Numbered from the stretch's first letter, positions 52,833 to 61,436 are shown. The stretch: DNA of 64,000 nt from Streptomyces sp. NBC_01353 (GCF_036237275.1 NZ_CP108352.1:8147501-8211500); one strand, 5' to 3'. Numbers and translations: made by a program. Notes: generated from the letters alone by a model not told the origin.

Positions 52833-53974
52833 GTTCCTCCCTGACATCGACGTCACCGGCGCCGGTGACGCCGACGGTGTCCTCACCCATCGACTCACAG
52901 GGTGCGGCGGCCGGTGCTGTGGCGGCCGTGTCCCACGGCCGCCACAGCACAGTGCCCGGTGTACTCGCGCGCTGTCGTGAGCTGGTGCGGCCCGCACTGG
53001 TGGAGGCGGTGGGGCGACTGCACCCCTGGACCGGTGAGATGGCGGCGTACGCGCTGGGCTGGAGCGATGCGGCCGGTACGCCGGATCCGGGCGGTTCCGA
53101 GGGCAAGGGAGTGCGGCAGGCGCTCGCCGTGCTGGGGGCCGAGGCCGTGGGAGCGGACGGGAGCGTCGCCGTCGCAGGCGCGGTGGCCACGGAACTGGTG
53201 CACACCTTCTCCTTGCTGCACGACGACATCATGGACGGCGACGGGCTGCGGCGGCAGCGTCCGGCGGTGTGGAAGGCCTACGGGACCGGTCCGGCCGTCC
53301 TGGCCGGCGACGCCCTCCACGCCATGGCCGTGCAGACTCTGGCCGAGGCGCCGAGCCCCTGGGCAGCGGCCGCGGTCCGGCACTTGTGCGGGACGCTCAA
53401 CGCGTTGGTGTGCGGGCAGGCGGACGACCTGCGGTTCGAGCAGCGCCCGTGGACCGGATCGGGTGCGGTGGAGTTGGAGCAGTACCGGTCGATGGCGGAA
53501 CAGAAGACGGGGGCCTTGCTGGGCAGTGCGATCGGGCTCGGGGCGGTGCTCGGCGGTGCTCCTGCCCGGACTGTGTCGGTGCTGGAACAGGCCGGGCGCC
53601 ATCTGGGCATTGCCTTCCAAGCGGTGGACGACCTGCTCGGCATCTGGGGTGACCCGGCGGTGACGGGCAAGCCCGTTCACAGCGACCTGCGGCAGTGCAA
53701 GAAGACCTACCCGGTCCTCGCCGCGCTGGCCGCAGGCGGAACGGCCGCCCGCGAGCTGGCGGAGCTGCTGGAATCGCCTGGGCAACTGCACGGGACGGCA
53801 GTGGCACATGCCGCCGTGCTCGTGGAGGAGGCGGGCGGGCGGGCCGCGACCCGTGACGAGGCGCGCCGGCATCTGGACACCGCCCGCCGTGGCCTGCGGG
53901 AGGCGGCACTCGCGCCTGAAGCCGCCAGGGACTTGGACGCGTTGTTCACGTACGTGCTGGATCGCAGCTGGTGA
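52829..53974 (+). CDS. Polyprenyl (geranylgeranyl-type) diphosphate synthase
   Basis: A 381-residue trans-isoprenyl diphosphate synthase. The first Asp-rich motif is LLHDDIMDGDGLRR (about 130-143) and the second is FQAVDDLLGIWGDPAVTGKP (about 262-281), with GQADDLRFEQ and QYRSMAEQKTGALLGSAIG between. It condenses isopentenyl diphosphate with allylic diphosphates; product length is likely C15-C20. A 45-residue Ser/Pro/Ala extension precedes the domain. The GTG start overlaps the TPR gene. No terpene cyclase, hopanoid or carotenoid gene is in the window, so its end product is unknown. Confidence 0.93.
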   Translation: MSSSLTSTSPAPVTPTVSSPIDSQGAAAGAVAAVSHGRHSTVPGVLARCRELVRPALVEAVGRLHPWTGEMAAYALGWSDAAGTPDPGGSEGKGVRQALAVLGAEAVGADGSVAVAGAVATELVHTFSLLHDDIMDGDGLRRQRPAVWKAYGTGPAVLAGDALHAMAVQTLAEAPSPWAAAAVRHLCGTLNALVCGQADDLRFEQRPWTGSGAVELEQYRSMAEQKTGALLGSAIGLGAVLGGAPARTVSVLEQAGRHLGIAFQAVDDLLGIWGDPAVTGKPVHSDLRQCKKTYPVLAALAAGGTAARELAELLESPGQLHGTAVAHAAVLVEEAGGRAATRDEARRHLDTARRGLREAALAPEAARDLDALFTYVLDRSW

Positions 53975-54029
53975 AACGTCGACACCAGGTGTGCCGGAGG
54001 CGTGCCTCTTTCGGGTACGCCCCTCGGGC

Positions 54030-54198
54030 CAAGGTGATGTGGTGGAGCGTGCAGGATGGGATCCGAGCCCGCGTCGAGCACACCTTCATACGCATGAAGA
54101 GCTCGAAGGCCCTGCGCGACTGCCGTCTCCATGGTGACAGCGTCCCTCACGTCATGATCGGCATCGCGCGCCTCCACAACCTCACTCTCGCCGGATGA
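54030..54198 (+). pseudogene. C-terminal remnant of an IS5-like transposase
   Basis: Reads RARVEHTFIRMKSSKALRDC, then RLHGDSVPHVMIGIARLHNL and TLAG, stop. The R-V-E-H-x-F-x-R-M-K end followed by R-L-x-G-x-x-x-x-H-x-x-x-G-I-A-x-L-x-N is the last part of IS5-family DDE transposases in Streptomyces. Everything before about 54030 is missing. Remaining bases to 54308 hold no other gene. Confidence 0.65.
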
Positions 54199-54271
54199 GC
54201 GGGAAGCGGACAGGCCAGCGGGCCCGTCTAGGATCAGTTGCGGGACAACCCTTGGGGGGGACGGCCCACCT

Positions 54272-54301
54272 TTCTATCTCCAACCTGTGTTGTTCCTAGA
54301 A
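54272..54301. promoter_or_regulatory. Operator-like TTCTA-N20-TAGAA before the HTH regulator
   Basis: TTCTA (54272) and TAGAA (54297) are inverted copies 20 bases apart. TAGAAT (54297-54302) is a good -10 hexamer ending 7 bases before the GTG at 54309, which would make the transcript leaderless. An equivalent pair occurs at 54995-55023. Confidence 0.52.
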
Positions 54302-54308
54302 TGGCAGG

Positions 54309-55016
54309 GTGGAGGACATCGAAGCGATTGCGGTCTTGCAGGATCCGGTACGGCGCCGCCTGTACGAGTACGTGGCGGCGCAGGGCCGTGAGGTCGGCCG
54401 GAATGAGGCCGCCGAGGCGGCCGGGGTGGCGCGCACACTCGCTGCGCATCATCTGGACAAGCTGACCGAGGCCGGGCTGCTGGAGAGCGGCAGCCGCCGT
54501 CTGACGGGCCGCTCGGGGCCGGGGGCGGGCCGTCCCGCCAAGGTGTACACGCGGTCGCGGGCGGAGCGGTCGGTGTCGTTGCCCGCCCGCGACTACCGCA
54601 CAGCCGCCGAGTTGCTCGCCGAGGCGGCCGAGCGGGCCGGGCTGGACGCCGGGCTCTGCGCGGCCGCGCGCCGCCGGGGCGAGGCCCTGCGCGGCTCGGC
54701 GGCGCCCTGCGGCGGCCTCGATGAGGCCATGGAGATGCTGGCTGCCCGCGGCTACGAGCCGCACCTGGAAGCCGACGAGGATGCCGAGGACGCCGAAGGC
54801 GTTGAGGGGGCGATCGAGGTAGCCGCACGCGTCGTCCGTATGCGTAACTGCCCCTTCCATGCCGTCGCCGAACGCTTCCCGCCGCTCGTCTGCGGCATGA
54901 ACCTCGCGTTGCTGGAGGGGCTGCTCGGCGCGGACGGTCCCGTACGCGCTCGCATGGACGCCCGGCCGGGAGAGTGCTGCGTGGTCGTCGAGTCTTCTAA
55001 AAACAATGACGATTGA
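54309..55016 (+). CDS. Winged-helix regulator with C-terminal Cys cluster (SufR-like)
   Basis: A 235-residue regulator. The N-terminal winged helix reads LQDPVRRRLYEYVAAQGREV, then VARTLAAHHLDKLTEAGLLE and a PAKVY wing, as in ArsR/SufR-type proteins. The C-terminal domain has NCPFHAVAERFPPLVC (C-x13-C) and later a Cys pair in RPGECCVVVE, suggesting a metal or Fe-S site, by analogy with SufR. The GTG start has no ribosome site and sits seven bases after TAGAAT, so translation is probably leaderless. It precedes a DUF3291 gene by 32 bases with a matching operator. Confidence 0.87.
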   Translation: MEDIEAIAVLQDPVRRRLYEYVAAQGREVGRNEAAEAAGVARTLAAHHLDKLTEAGLLESGSRRLTGRSGPGAGRPAKVYTRSRAERSVSLPARDYRTAAELLAEAAERAGLDAGLCAAARRRGEALRGSAAPCGGLDEAMEMLAARGYEPHLEADEDAEDAEGVEGAIEVAARVVRMRNCPFHAVAERFPPLVCGMNLALLEGLLGADGPVRARMDARPGECCVVVESSKNNDD

Positions 55017-55023
55017 CATAGAA
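54995..55023. promoter_or_regulatory. Second TTCTA-N19-TAGAA with TTGACA, promoter of the DUF3291 gene
   Basis: TTCTA (54995-54999) and TAGAA (55019-55023) are 19 bases apart, overlapping the end of the regulator gene. TTGACA at 55013-55018 is a consensus -35 box; a weak -10 lies near 55037. The match to 54272-54301 implies one protein binds both. Confidence 0.52.
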
Positions 55024-55048
55024 AAGCGGGCCGTGCTGAGATGAGGCC

Positions 55049-55606
55049 ATGACCGCATCCACGCATGCCGCCCACCACCTCGCCCAGCTCAACGTCGCCA
55101 CACTCCGCTACCCCTTCGACGACCCGCGCGTGGCGCCCTTCGTCGAGATGCTCGATCCGGTCAACGCCGCCGCCGACGGCACGCCCGGCTTCGTGTGGCG
55201 GCTCGTGGAGGACGGGGCGGCCGACGCCACCGGCCTGCGCCCTGCGGGCGAGGACGTCATCGTCAACCTGTCGGTGTGGGAAACCCAGGAAGCCCTGTGG
55301 GACTTCGCCTACCGCAGCGGCCACCTGGAAGTGATGCGGCGGCGCCGCGAATGGTTCGAACGGCACGTCGAGGCCCACATGGTGCTCTGGTGGGTCCCCG
55401 CAGGTCACCTCCCGACCGTCGGCGAGGCCTTGGAGCGGCTGGCGGATCTGCGGGAGCACGGGCCGTCCCCGCGCGCGTTCACCTTCGCGTCCTCCTACAC
55501 CGCCGCCGAGGCCGCCCAGCAGCTTCAGGCCGTGCCGCCGGCGCAGCCTGAGCAGGCCGCCCGGAGCGCGGGGCGGACTCCGGCCGAGGACGCGGCGGCA
55601 GTCTAA
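55049..55606 (+). CDS. DUF3291-domain protein
   Basis: A 185-residue protein with the DUF3291 pattern: HHLAQLNVATLRYPFDDPRV, FVEMLDPVNAAADGTPGFVW, LSVWETQEALWDFAYRSGHL, and WFERHVEAHMVLWWVPAGHL, PTVGEALERLADL. The fold is related to ABM-type monooxygenases and heme-binding-like small proteins. Function is not established. The C-terminal 35 residues are low complexity. It sits downstream of a Cys-containing regulator and shares its operator motif, so redox or metal control is likely. Confidence 0.87.
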   Translation: MTASTHAAHHLAQLNVATLRYPFDDPRVAPFVEMLDPVNAAADGTPGFVWRLVEDGAADATGLRPAGEDVIVNLSVWETQEALWDFAYRSGHLEVMRRRREWFERHVEAHMVLWWVPAGHLPTVGEALERLADLREHGPSPRAFTFASSYTAAEAAQQLQAVPPAQPEQAARSAGRTPAEDAAAV

Positions 55607-55721
55607 GCGGGGACGCTCAGCCCGGCAGGGCGGCGGCTGTCGCGGCTCGCTGGAAGGTGGGTGGGTTCGACCTCTGTGAGCTGTGCATTGCTCAGTTTGC
55701 ACACCTGCATCGTTCTTGCAG

Positions 55722-56130
55722 CTCAGTCAAGTCTCCGCGGCGCACGAGCGCGGTCCCGAGCACGCTGTCGACGAGAAGCGGCGGAGCTACCTGGAGCCGC
55801 ATACCTCCACGGATCTGAACGTGATCCGAGCCGCCTACGGCGAGCCCAGGCTTCGGGCCCTGTTCCCCTTCACGAGCCATGGCACTTTGCGCTTCAGCCG
55901 CTGTACGGGCTCCCCGTTCTCGCGAGACATGTCCGTGAACCCGCCACTCGGTGGGCGCCGACCGGTGCGCCGCATTCGCGGTGCAGCACCGCGGGGAGGA
56001 GTTCGACCGGGACCGGACCTACACGGCGGAGGAGGCCGCCGGCCAGGCCGTCGAACGGATGGCGCCCTGCGGAACGGCGATCGCCTGGCCCCCAGCAGAC
56101 TTCGCGACGGCGCGTAGTAGCCCGGAACGG
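55722..56130 (+). pseudogene. Decayed DUF6193-like gene
   Basis: One frame reads DEKRRSYLEPHTSTDLNVIR, AAYGEPRLRALFPFTSHGTL, RFSRCTGSPFSRDM, close to the DUF6193 family of small proteins linked to natural-product genes in Streptomyces (from memory). After about 55940 that frame degenerates, and another frame reads EEFDRDRTYTAEEAAGQAVE then RMAP. So a frameshifted remnant. The remaining bases to 56265 show no gene. Confidence 0.5.
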
Positions 56131-56265
56131 CAGGCGGGGAGTCCACGTGAGCATGTCTGGCCATCCCCTGAGCGACACGTTGGGAGATCAAGGAGCGCCG
56201 TCGTGGTCAGTGAACCTGCAAGACTCGGCATGACCAGCACACAACCGACCAAAGAAGACTGCGTC

Positions 56266-56757
56266 TTATCCGAGGGACGCGGACGAGTTCGAGAACGAGG
56301 TCAGGTCGCTCACGCGGACCAGGCTGAGCTCGCTGGGTTCGATCTCGGAGCCGGACAGGACCACTTCGGTGCTCTCGACGCATCCCCGTGCGACCCAGTA
56401 GCGGTTGCTGCTGTTGCGCCAGAGTTCGAACGTCATGGGCTTCCCGTCTGTGGTGATGGTGACGGGTTCCGTGGCCGGCAGGCCGGCGGCCGGGGATTCC
56501 TCAACGGGGTGGTAGTAGATTTCGAGAGCCCGCTCCAGGGCCTCCCTGGCCTCTGTATTGCCGGAGGAGGCGCTGAAGACCGTGACGTGCTCGACCTGGG
56601 GGTCGAAGTGCGGAGAGCCGAACCACAGGTACACATGGATGTCGCCGGTGGCTCGGTTGTAGCCGTGACCCGTGACCTGCCGTGATTCCGGCCAGTTGGC
56701 GTCGACAGCGAAGACGCTGAAGCCTTCTGCCGAGCCAAGGGTGCCTTGATCGTTCAT
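56266..56757 (-). CDS. Hypothetical 163-residue protein
   Basis: Starts at an ATG with AAGGGAGATCCC upstream. The protein is soluble and beta-rich: GFSVFAVDANWPESRQVTGH, GYNRATGDIHVYLWFGSPHF, VTITTDGKPMTFELWRNSSN. No known family was recognised. Codon use is consistent with coding. It is a single gene between the decayed DUF6193 piece and an LppU-like gene. Function unknown. Confidence 0.67.
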   Translation of the reverse strand: MNDQGTLGSAEGFSVFAVDANWPESRQVTGHGYNRATGDIHVYLWFGSPHFDPQVEHVTVFSASSGNTEAREALERALEIYYHPVEESPAAGLPATEPVTITTDGKPMTFELWRNSSNRYWVARGCVESTEVVLSGSEIEPSELSLVRVSDLTSFSNSSASLG

Positions 56758-57170
56758 GGGATCTCCCTTGTGCTCGTCCATGATCAGGCATCCTGCCACC
56801 GCAGGAGAACCGGCGGGAAGCGGGGTCGGCATCCACGGTTCGGTCCTGGCGCTGGCCGGTGCGCGCCCGCACTGGTGTCCTTCGAGGCCGGCCGATGCGA
56901 GCCCGAGGCTGCTCAGAAGTGTCCTGGCGAAGCCGTTGGATGTGTCGGTGGGTGATGAGGCAGGTGGCGAGGCCGAGGAAGGCCTCGTGGTTCCCTGCTC
57001 GGTCTCGCGGTCGCGGCCGGAGCGGGCTGGGGCCTTGGCTACGTCATCGGGCTGCGTAGCTGAGGAGTTGGGGCACCGCACTGCTCCCGCATTTCGGTGG
57101 TGGTGATCGTTTGCTATAGCGTGTCCGCGTCAAATAACGCACCTCACTCGCGCTCACGGGGGACTCCCGC

Positions 57171-57734
57171 ATGACCTTTCCGCCGCAGCAAGGCCCTGGC
57201 CCGTACGGTCAGCCTGCTCCGTACGCACAGCAGCCGCCGCAGGGATACCCGCCCCAGCCGGGGTACGGGTATCCGCAGCAGCAGCAGCCGTACCCGCAGC
57301 AGCAGCCGTACCCGCCCCAGCAGCACATGCAGATGCAACCGCCGCCTCAACAGCAGCAGTGGACGGCGCCGCCGCAGCCGCCGCAGCCGTCCCGGAGCGG
57401 GGGTATAGGCATCATGAAGATCCTCAAGGGCATCGGTGTCGTGATCGTCCTCATCGTGTGCGTGGTGGGCTACTTCGCGAGCCAGGACGATGCCGACCAC
57501 GCGGAGGCCGGAGACTGCCTCAAGAACACCGGGTCCACGGTCTCTCCTGACCTGCAGGTGGTGGAGTGTGGTGGTGCCGAAGCCACGTACAAGGTGGTCG
57601 AGGTGATCCCCGACACGCTGGACACCACCAAGTGCGAGGGCAAGTCGGACGTCGGCTACCTCGAGCAGACCCGCGGTGGGCGGCGCAGCTCGGGCAAGCA
57701 GTTCGTGCTCTGCCTCGACGAGCTCAAGAAGTAG
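57171..57734 (+). CDS. LppU/SCO3897-like membrane protein with Pro/Gln-rich N-terminus
   Basis: A 187-residue protein. The first 75 residues are a Pro/Gln/Tyr-rich cytoplasmic segment with repeated YPQQQQPYPQQQPYP-like units, then one membrane helix (GIGVVIVLIVCVVGYFA), then an outer domain of about 90 residues with two pairs of Cys (EAGDCLKNTG, VVECGGAEA, TTKCEGK, FVLCLDEL), which could form disulfides. This layout matches the LppU-type proteins of actinobacteria. The role is unknown; related proteins are envelope-associated. CACGGGGGAC before the ATG acts as a weak ribosome site. Confidence 0.78.
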   Translation: MTFPPQQGPGPYGQPAPYAQQPPQGYPPQPGYGYPQQQQPYPQQQPYPPQQHMQMQPPPQQQQWTAPPQPPQPSRSGGIGIMKILKGIGVVIVLIVCVVGYFASQDDADHAEAGDCLKNTGSTVSPDLQVVECGGAEATYKVVEVIPDTLDTTKCEGKSDVGYLEQTRGGRRSSGKQFVLCLDELKK

Positions 57735-57885
57735 CCGAAGTCGCGAACGCCCCGGACCGGATGCCGCGTTCGAGGGCCTGGACGGAGCGGTGTACTCCGC
57801 GATTCCTCGGCATCGAGCATCGCCCGCTGTGACATGTGGCCGGCGCCATCGCGGGCCGCTCCCGCGATGGCGATTGTGCCGCCGC

Positions 57886-58336
57886 TCAGCTCAGCCGGGC
57901 GGTGGCGTAGGCCTCGATGGCATCGCGCTGGTACGCGGCCAGGCCTGGGGCGATCGCCTCGTAAATGGTGCGCCAGGCGTCTTTGTCCAGGCAGGAGCGT
58001 CCGATGGCCCGGTACTCCTCGGGGAGGTGGCACGTAGCGGGGTCAGCGCCCGGTACTGGGCGACGATCTCGGGCATGCACCGGCTCGGCGTGTAGGCCAA
58101 GATGGCCCGATGGCCCGATGGCCCGAGGCCATGAGTCCGGCCAGCCGGATCATCTGCGTGGTGCGCTCACGATGCCCGGCGGCCGCGTTGGCGTCGGCGT
58201 TTGGCGTCGGCCGGGCTGATTGCGGCAGCGCGCGCCGCCCGACCTTCGCGGCGAGTTCGGGGAAGCCGCGCCTATTCTCTTCGTACTGGGAGGCCTGGAC
58301 GTCCTCGAACAGGTTCTCCGGTCGGTTGATGGCCAT
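57886..58336 (-). pseudogene. Remnant of a TipAS-like (MerR effector-domain) protein
   Basis: On the minus strand one frame reads EDVQASQYEENRRGFPELAA and RTTQMIRLAGLMASGHRAIG, and another ends EYRAIGRSCLDKDAWRTIYE, AIAPGLAAYQRDAIEAYA. The order resembles the C-terminal effector domain of TipA-type MerR regulators, where helices end in a Y-x-x-x-x-PGLA-Y-x-RDA-x motif. The frames differ, so at least one frameshift is present, and the DNA-binding half is missing. No intact gene lies in 57735-59022. Confidence 0.42.
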
Positions 58337-59022
58337 GGGGTTGTCGTCCTGCCTGGTCCCCGGCCACGGCCATGGCCGCGCCCGCCGCGATCCAGTGCGG
58401 GTCGACGGCCTCGGTGGCGATCCGATCGTGCGGGAGACGGGTGCCGGTCACGGCATCGAGCCGGTCCAACCGGTCGCGGCCTCCCGGATGTTCACCGAGA
58501 GCATGCCGGTCGTCCGGTGAGGGGCGACGGGGAAGCGGGTCTCGGCGGCGCTCCGAATCCGCCGCGCGGTGACCCTCGCGGTGAGGGCCTTCGCACGTCA
58601 CCGCGACGGTCGAAAGACACCACCCCGGCGGCTCACGACGCCGCTGTCAGCCATCAGGGGGCTCCTTCCCCGCGTACAGGAGTGTGGGACGGCACCCGGC
58701 AAGGCATCTCGGGGGACGGGGAGGTACGCACGATGGGCCCGATTGGGCGTCGAGGTCCGGGTACGCCGGCCGCTTCTCGCCATCTCAGGTCGAGGTGTCC
58801 TGCGTCGCCTGCCGCTGCCGGCCGAGCGAACGGCAGCAGCAGGTGACGGTGGCCGCCACCTTGCCCCGCTCCAGGCATGCGGTGGGTGCCGGGAGTTGGA
58901 GTGGGCGGCGGCGTGACCGGCGCTTGGTGCGTCGAGCGGCCCTGGCCCTCGTGGCATGGGGCCTCGCGTGTCTGCTCCGGGGCAGCCTCGGCCCTCGATG
59001 TGGCCAGGGGCGCGCGATGTGG
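58337..59022. other. Intergenic region, no gene seen
   Basis: Frames in both strands are Arg/Gly shadows without family features. Possibly the missing half of the TipAS-like gene and other debris. Nothing could be supported. Confidence 0.45.
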
Positions 59023-59877
59023 CTACGCGTCGCGCCTCTGCAGCAGCAGGCCGCCGACCAGCAGCGCGGCCGCGGCCCACGCGGCGAGCACGCCCAGACC
59101 GGCCCAGGGGCCGATGGGCAGCGCGGGCAGGTCGACGGTGGCCTGGACCGCGAGTCCGGCGGTCATCGGCGCGATCTGCTGAAGGTGACGCTGCCACTCC
59201 GGATCGTGGACCACTTGGGCGACGACCGGGAAGAGGTACAGAAGCCCGAGTGTGATCCCGATGGCGGTCGCCGCCTCCCGTACGGCCGTTGCCACGCCGA
59301 GGCCGATCAGAGCGATCAGGCCGAGGTAGAGAACCGAGCCCGCGGCCGCACGCAGGGTCGGGCCGTCGGCCAGGGACAGCGGGGCGTAGCCGTGCGCCTC
59401 GATGAAACCGTTGCCGGGCAGGATGTGGCGGCCGGCGAGGAGGGAGGCCAGGACGGCGACCGTCCCGCAGGCGAGGACGACCACGGTGAGGACTGTCGCC
59501 TTGGCGGTGAGGACGGTGATCCTCTTCGGCACCGCCACGAGCGTGGTGCGGATCATCCCGGTGCCGTATTCACCGCTGACGGCCAGTACCGCGAGGACCG
59601 CGATGACAGCCTGTCCGGCGGTGACGCCGGTCAGGGCGAGCCTGACGGCGTCCTGGCCGCACCCCGGGTCCGGGCACTTCACGGCTTTGGCGGTGCCGCA
59701 GCCGACGGCCACGGTCAAGACGACGGCGAGCAGGAGCAGCCATCCCGTCCCCTCTGAGGTGCGCAGCTTCGTCCACTCCGCGCGCAAGGCGTGGCCGAAG
59801 TCCCCTCGGCCGCCGCCGGCCGCCTTGCCGCCACCGACCGTCTTGCTGACGAGTGGTGCGTCGCCGAGGAGACTCAT
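59023..59877 (-). CDS. ABC-2 type permease of an exporter operon
   Basis: A 284-residue membrane protein, last gene of a three-gene operon (ATP-binding protein, large permease, this permease), each overlapping the previous by four bases. About six helices: GWLLLLAVVLTVAVGCGTAK, VIAVLAVLAVSGEYGTGMIR, TVLTVVVLACGTVAVLASLL, and ALIGLGVATAVREAATAIGI. The E-Y-G-T-G-M-I-R-T-T-L loop after helix 2 is typical of ABC-2 permeases of antibiotic or antimicrobial-peptide exporters. It would pair with the 59874 permease as a heterodimer. Confidence 0.87.
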   Translation of the reverse strand: MSLLGDAPLVSKTVGGGKAAGGGRGDFGHALRAEWTKLRTSEGTGWLLLLAVVLTVAVGCGTAKAVKCPDPGCGQDAVRLALTGVTAGQAVIAVLAVLAVSGEYGTGMIRTTLVAVPKRITVLTAKATVLTVVVLACGTVAVLASLLAGRHILPGNGFIEAHGYAPLSLADGPTLRAAAGSVLYLGLIALIGLGVATAVREAATAIGITLGLLYLFPVVAQVVHDPEWQRHLQQIAPMTAGLAVQATVDLPALPIGPWAGLGVLAAWAAAALLVGGLLLQRRDA

Positions 59878-61436
59878 ACGTCCCTCCTGCGCAGCCGCAC
59901 CACGGCCAGGCCGAACGCGAGCGCGGCATAGCCGCACAGCACGGCGAAGCCGGTCCACGGCGTCAGCGGGTAGTAGCCGGTCGACGGCTCGTACACGCTG
60001 AGCACTTGTGTGTAGTGCGGCAGGGTCTGCTGGACGGCGAAGCCCGCCGCCGGAGTCACTCGCAGCAGCCATTCCGAGACGCCCGAGGGCAGCACGCCTG
60101 AGGTGGCGAGCAGGAAGGGAAGCACGATCGACGCGATGACCAGGGCAACCGCCGTGGCGCTGCGCCGCAGCAGGGTGCCGACGCCGAGGGCGAGTACGGC
60201 TGCGGCGGCGCAGAGGAGTCCGGTGCCGGCCATGACGCGTAGTTCGGTCGCCGCCGGGACGGGGAAGACGTGGAAGCCTCTGCCGAGTGCGCTGCTCTTC
60301 CCGATGGGGATGGTGATCGCGGCGGCGACCAGGCCGATGGTGAACCCGACGCCGCCGACCACCAGGGCCTTGGCACCGAGCACCCGGCCCCGCGGCGGGA
60401 CGGCCGCCACGGTCGTACGCAACAGACCGTGCCGGTACTCGCCGGTGATGAACACCGTGCCCACGGCGATCACCACGATGAGTCCGGCGAACGTACCGAC
60501 GAGGAAGTTCTCGACGGAGAAGCCGCCGCCCATGACGGGCCCGCCGACGACCGGCGCGATGTCACCTGCCCCGGTCACGATGAACTCGCCGCCGGTCTGG
60601 GTGAAGCCGCCCTTGATGGTGTTCGAGTAGCTCCCGGAGGTGCCGGCGTCGCCGCCCACCTGTGTGCCGTTCCACGCGCCCGGGGTCCAACTGCCCGTCA
60701 GCTCCGGGGCACCGAAGGTGCCGGTCGCCGCCGCCGGGCTGAAGCCCGCGCCCGCCGCGGTCTCCTGCATCGCCTGCGGTGACGCCGCGAAGAACCCGGC
60801 CTGCACGGTCTGCGGAAGCCCGGGCAGCTTCACGCTGTCGACTTCGGTCCAGTGGGAGCCGTCGGTGGAGACGTAACCGGTGAGGCTGTCGCCGGAACGG
60901 ACCAGGCGCAGCCGGCGGGGGGAGTCCTCGGAGACCTTGCCGGAAGGGCCTGCCGTGTCATGGGTGAAGCCGTACTGCATGCGCACGCCGTGGCCGCCGG
61001 TGGCCATGACCGCCGCATACGGGGATCCTCGGGTGAGGCTCGCCTTCATGACGATCCCGGCCTTTGCCCAGGGCTGGGCCCCCTCGGCCGGCTCGCGTCC
61101 GATCCCGGTGTCGGCCACTCCGGTCAGGGATCGCAGGTCGACGGTGAGGCTGCCGTCGCCGGTCAGCTTCTTGTGGACGAGGTAGAAGTTGTCGTTGACG
61201 GCCTCGCCGCCGGGGCCCTTCGGGTACGAGGCGGTGCCGGTGCCGGGGCCGCTGGGGGCGGGCGCGGCCGTGCCGAGCAGGCCGACCACGATCGTCGCCA
61301 GGAGCGCCGCCGCCATGGCCAGGACCCAGCCACGTACCGTACGGAACTTCGTCCACTCGGCGTGCAGCGCCGCGAGGAACCCGCCCCGCTCAACACGTCG
61401 CGTGGCCGGGGGGCGTGGGGTGAGGGTGGTCGTCAT
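59874..61436 (-). CDS. ABC-2 permease with a large extracytoplasmic DUF1349-like insertion
   Basis: A 520-residue permease. After a first helix (GWVLAMAAALLATIVVGLLG) there is a region of about 220 residues (about 65-290) with jelly-roll character: NDNFYLVHKKLTGDGSLTVD, AKAGIVMKASLTRGSPYAAV, RRLRLVRSGDSLTGYVSTDG, SHWTEVDSVKLPGLPQTVQ. This resembles DUF1349/LamG-type sugar-binding domains. Then five more helices follow, with FITGEYRHGLLRTTVAAVP as in the partner. The insert would lie outside the membrane, between helices 1 and 2. It overlaps both operon neighbours by four bases. Confidence 0.87.
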   Translation of the reverse strand: MTTTLTPRPPATRRVERGGFLAALHAEWTKFRTVRGWVLAMAAALLATIVVGLLGTAAPAPSGPGTGTASYPKGPGGEAVNDNFYLVHKKLTGDGSLTVDLRSLTGVADTGIGREPAEGAQPWAKAGIVMKASLTRGSPYAAVMATGGHGVRMQYGFTHDTAGPSGKVSEDSPRRLRLVRSGDSLTGYVSTDGSHWTEVDSVKLPGLPQTVQAGFFAASPQAMQETAAGAGFSPAAATGTFGAPELTGSWTPGAWNGTQVGGDAGTSGSYSNTIKGGFTQTGGEFIVTGAGDIAPVVGGPVMGGGFSVENFLVGTFAGLIVVIAVGTVFITGEYRHGLLRTTVAAVPPRGRVLGAKALVVGGVGFTIGLVAAAITIPIGKSSALGRGFHVFPVPAATELRVMAGTGLLCAAAAVLALGVGTLLRRSATAVALVIASIVLPFLLATSGVLPSGVSEWLLRVTPAAGFAVQQTLPHYTQVLSVYEPSTGYYPLTPWTGFAVLCGYAALAFGLAVVRLRRRDV

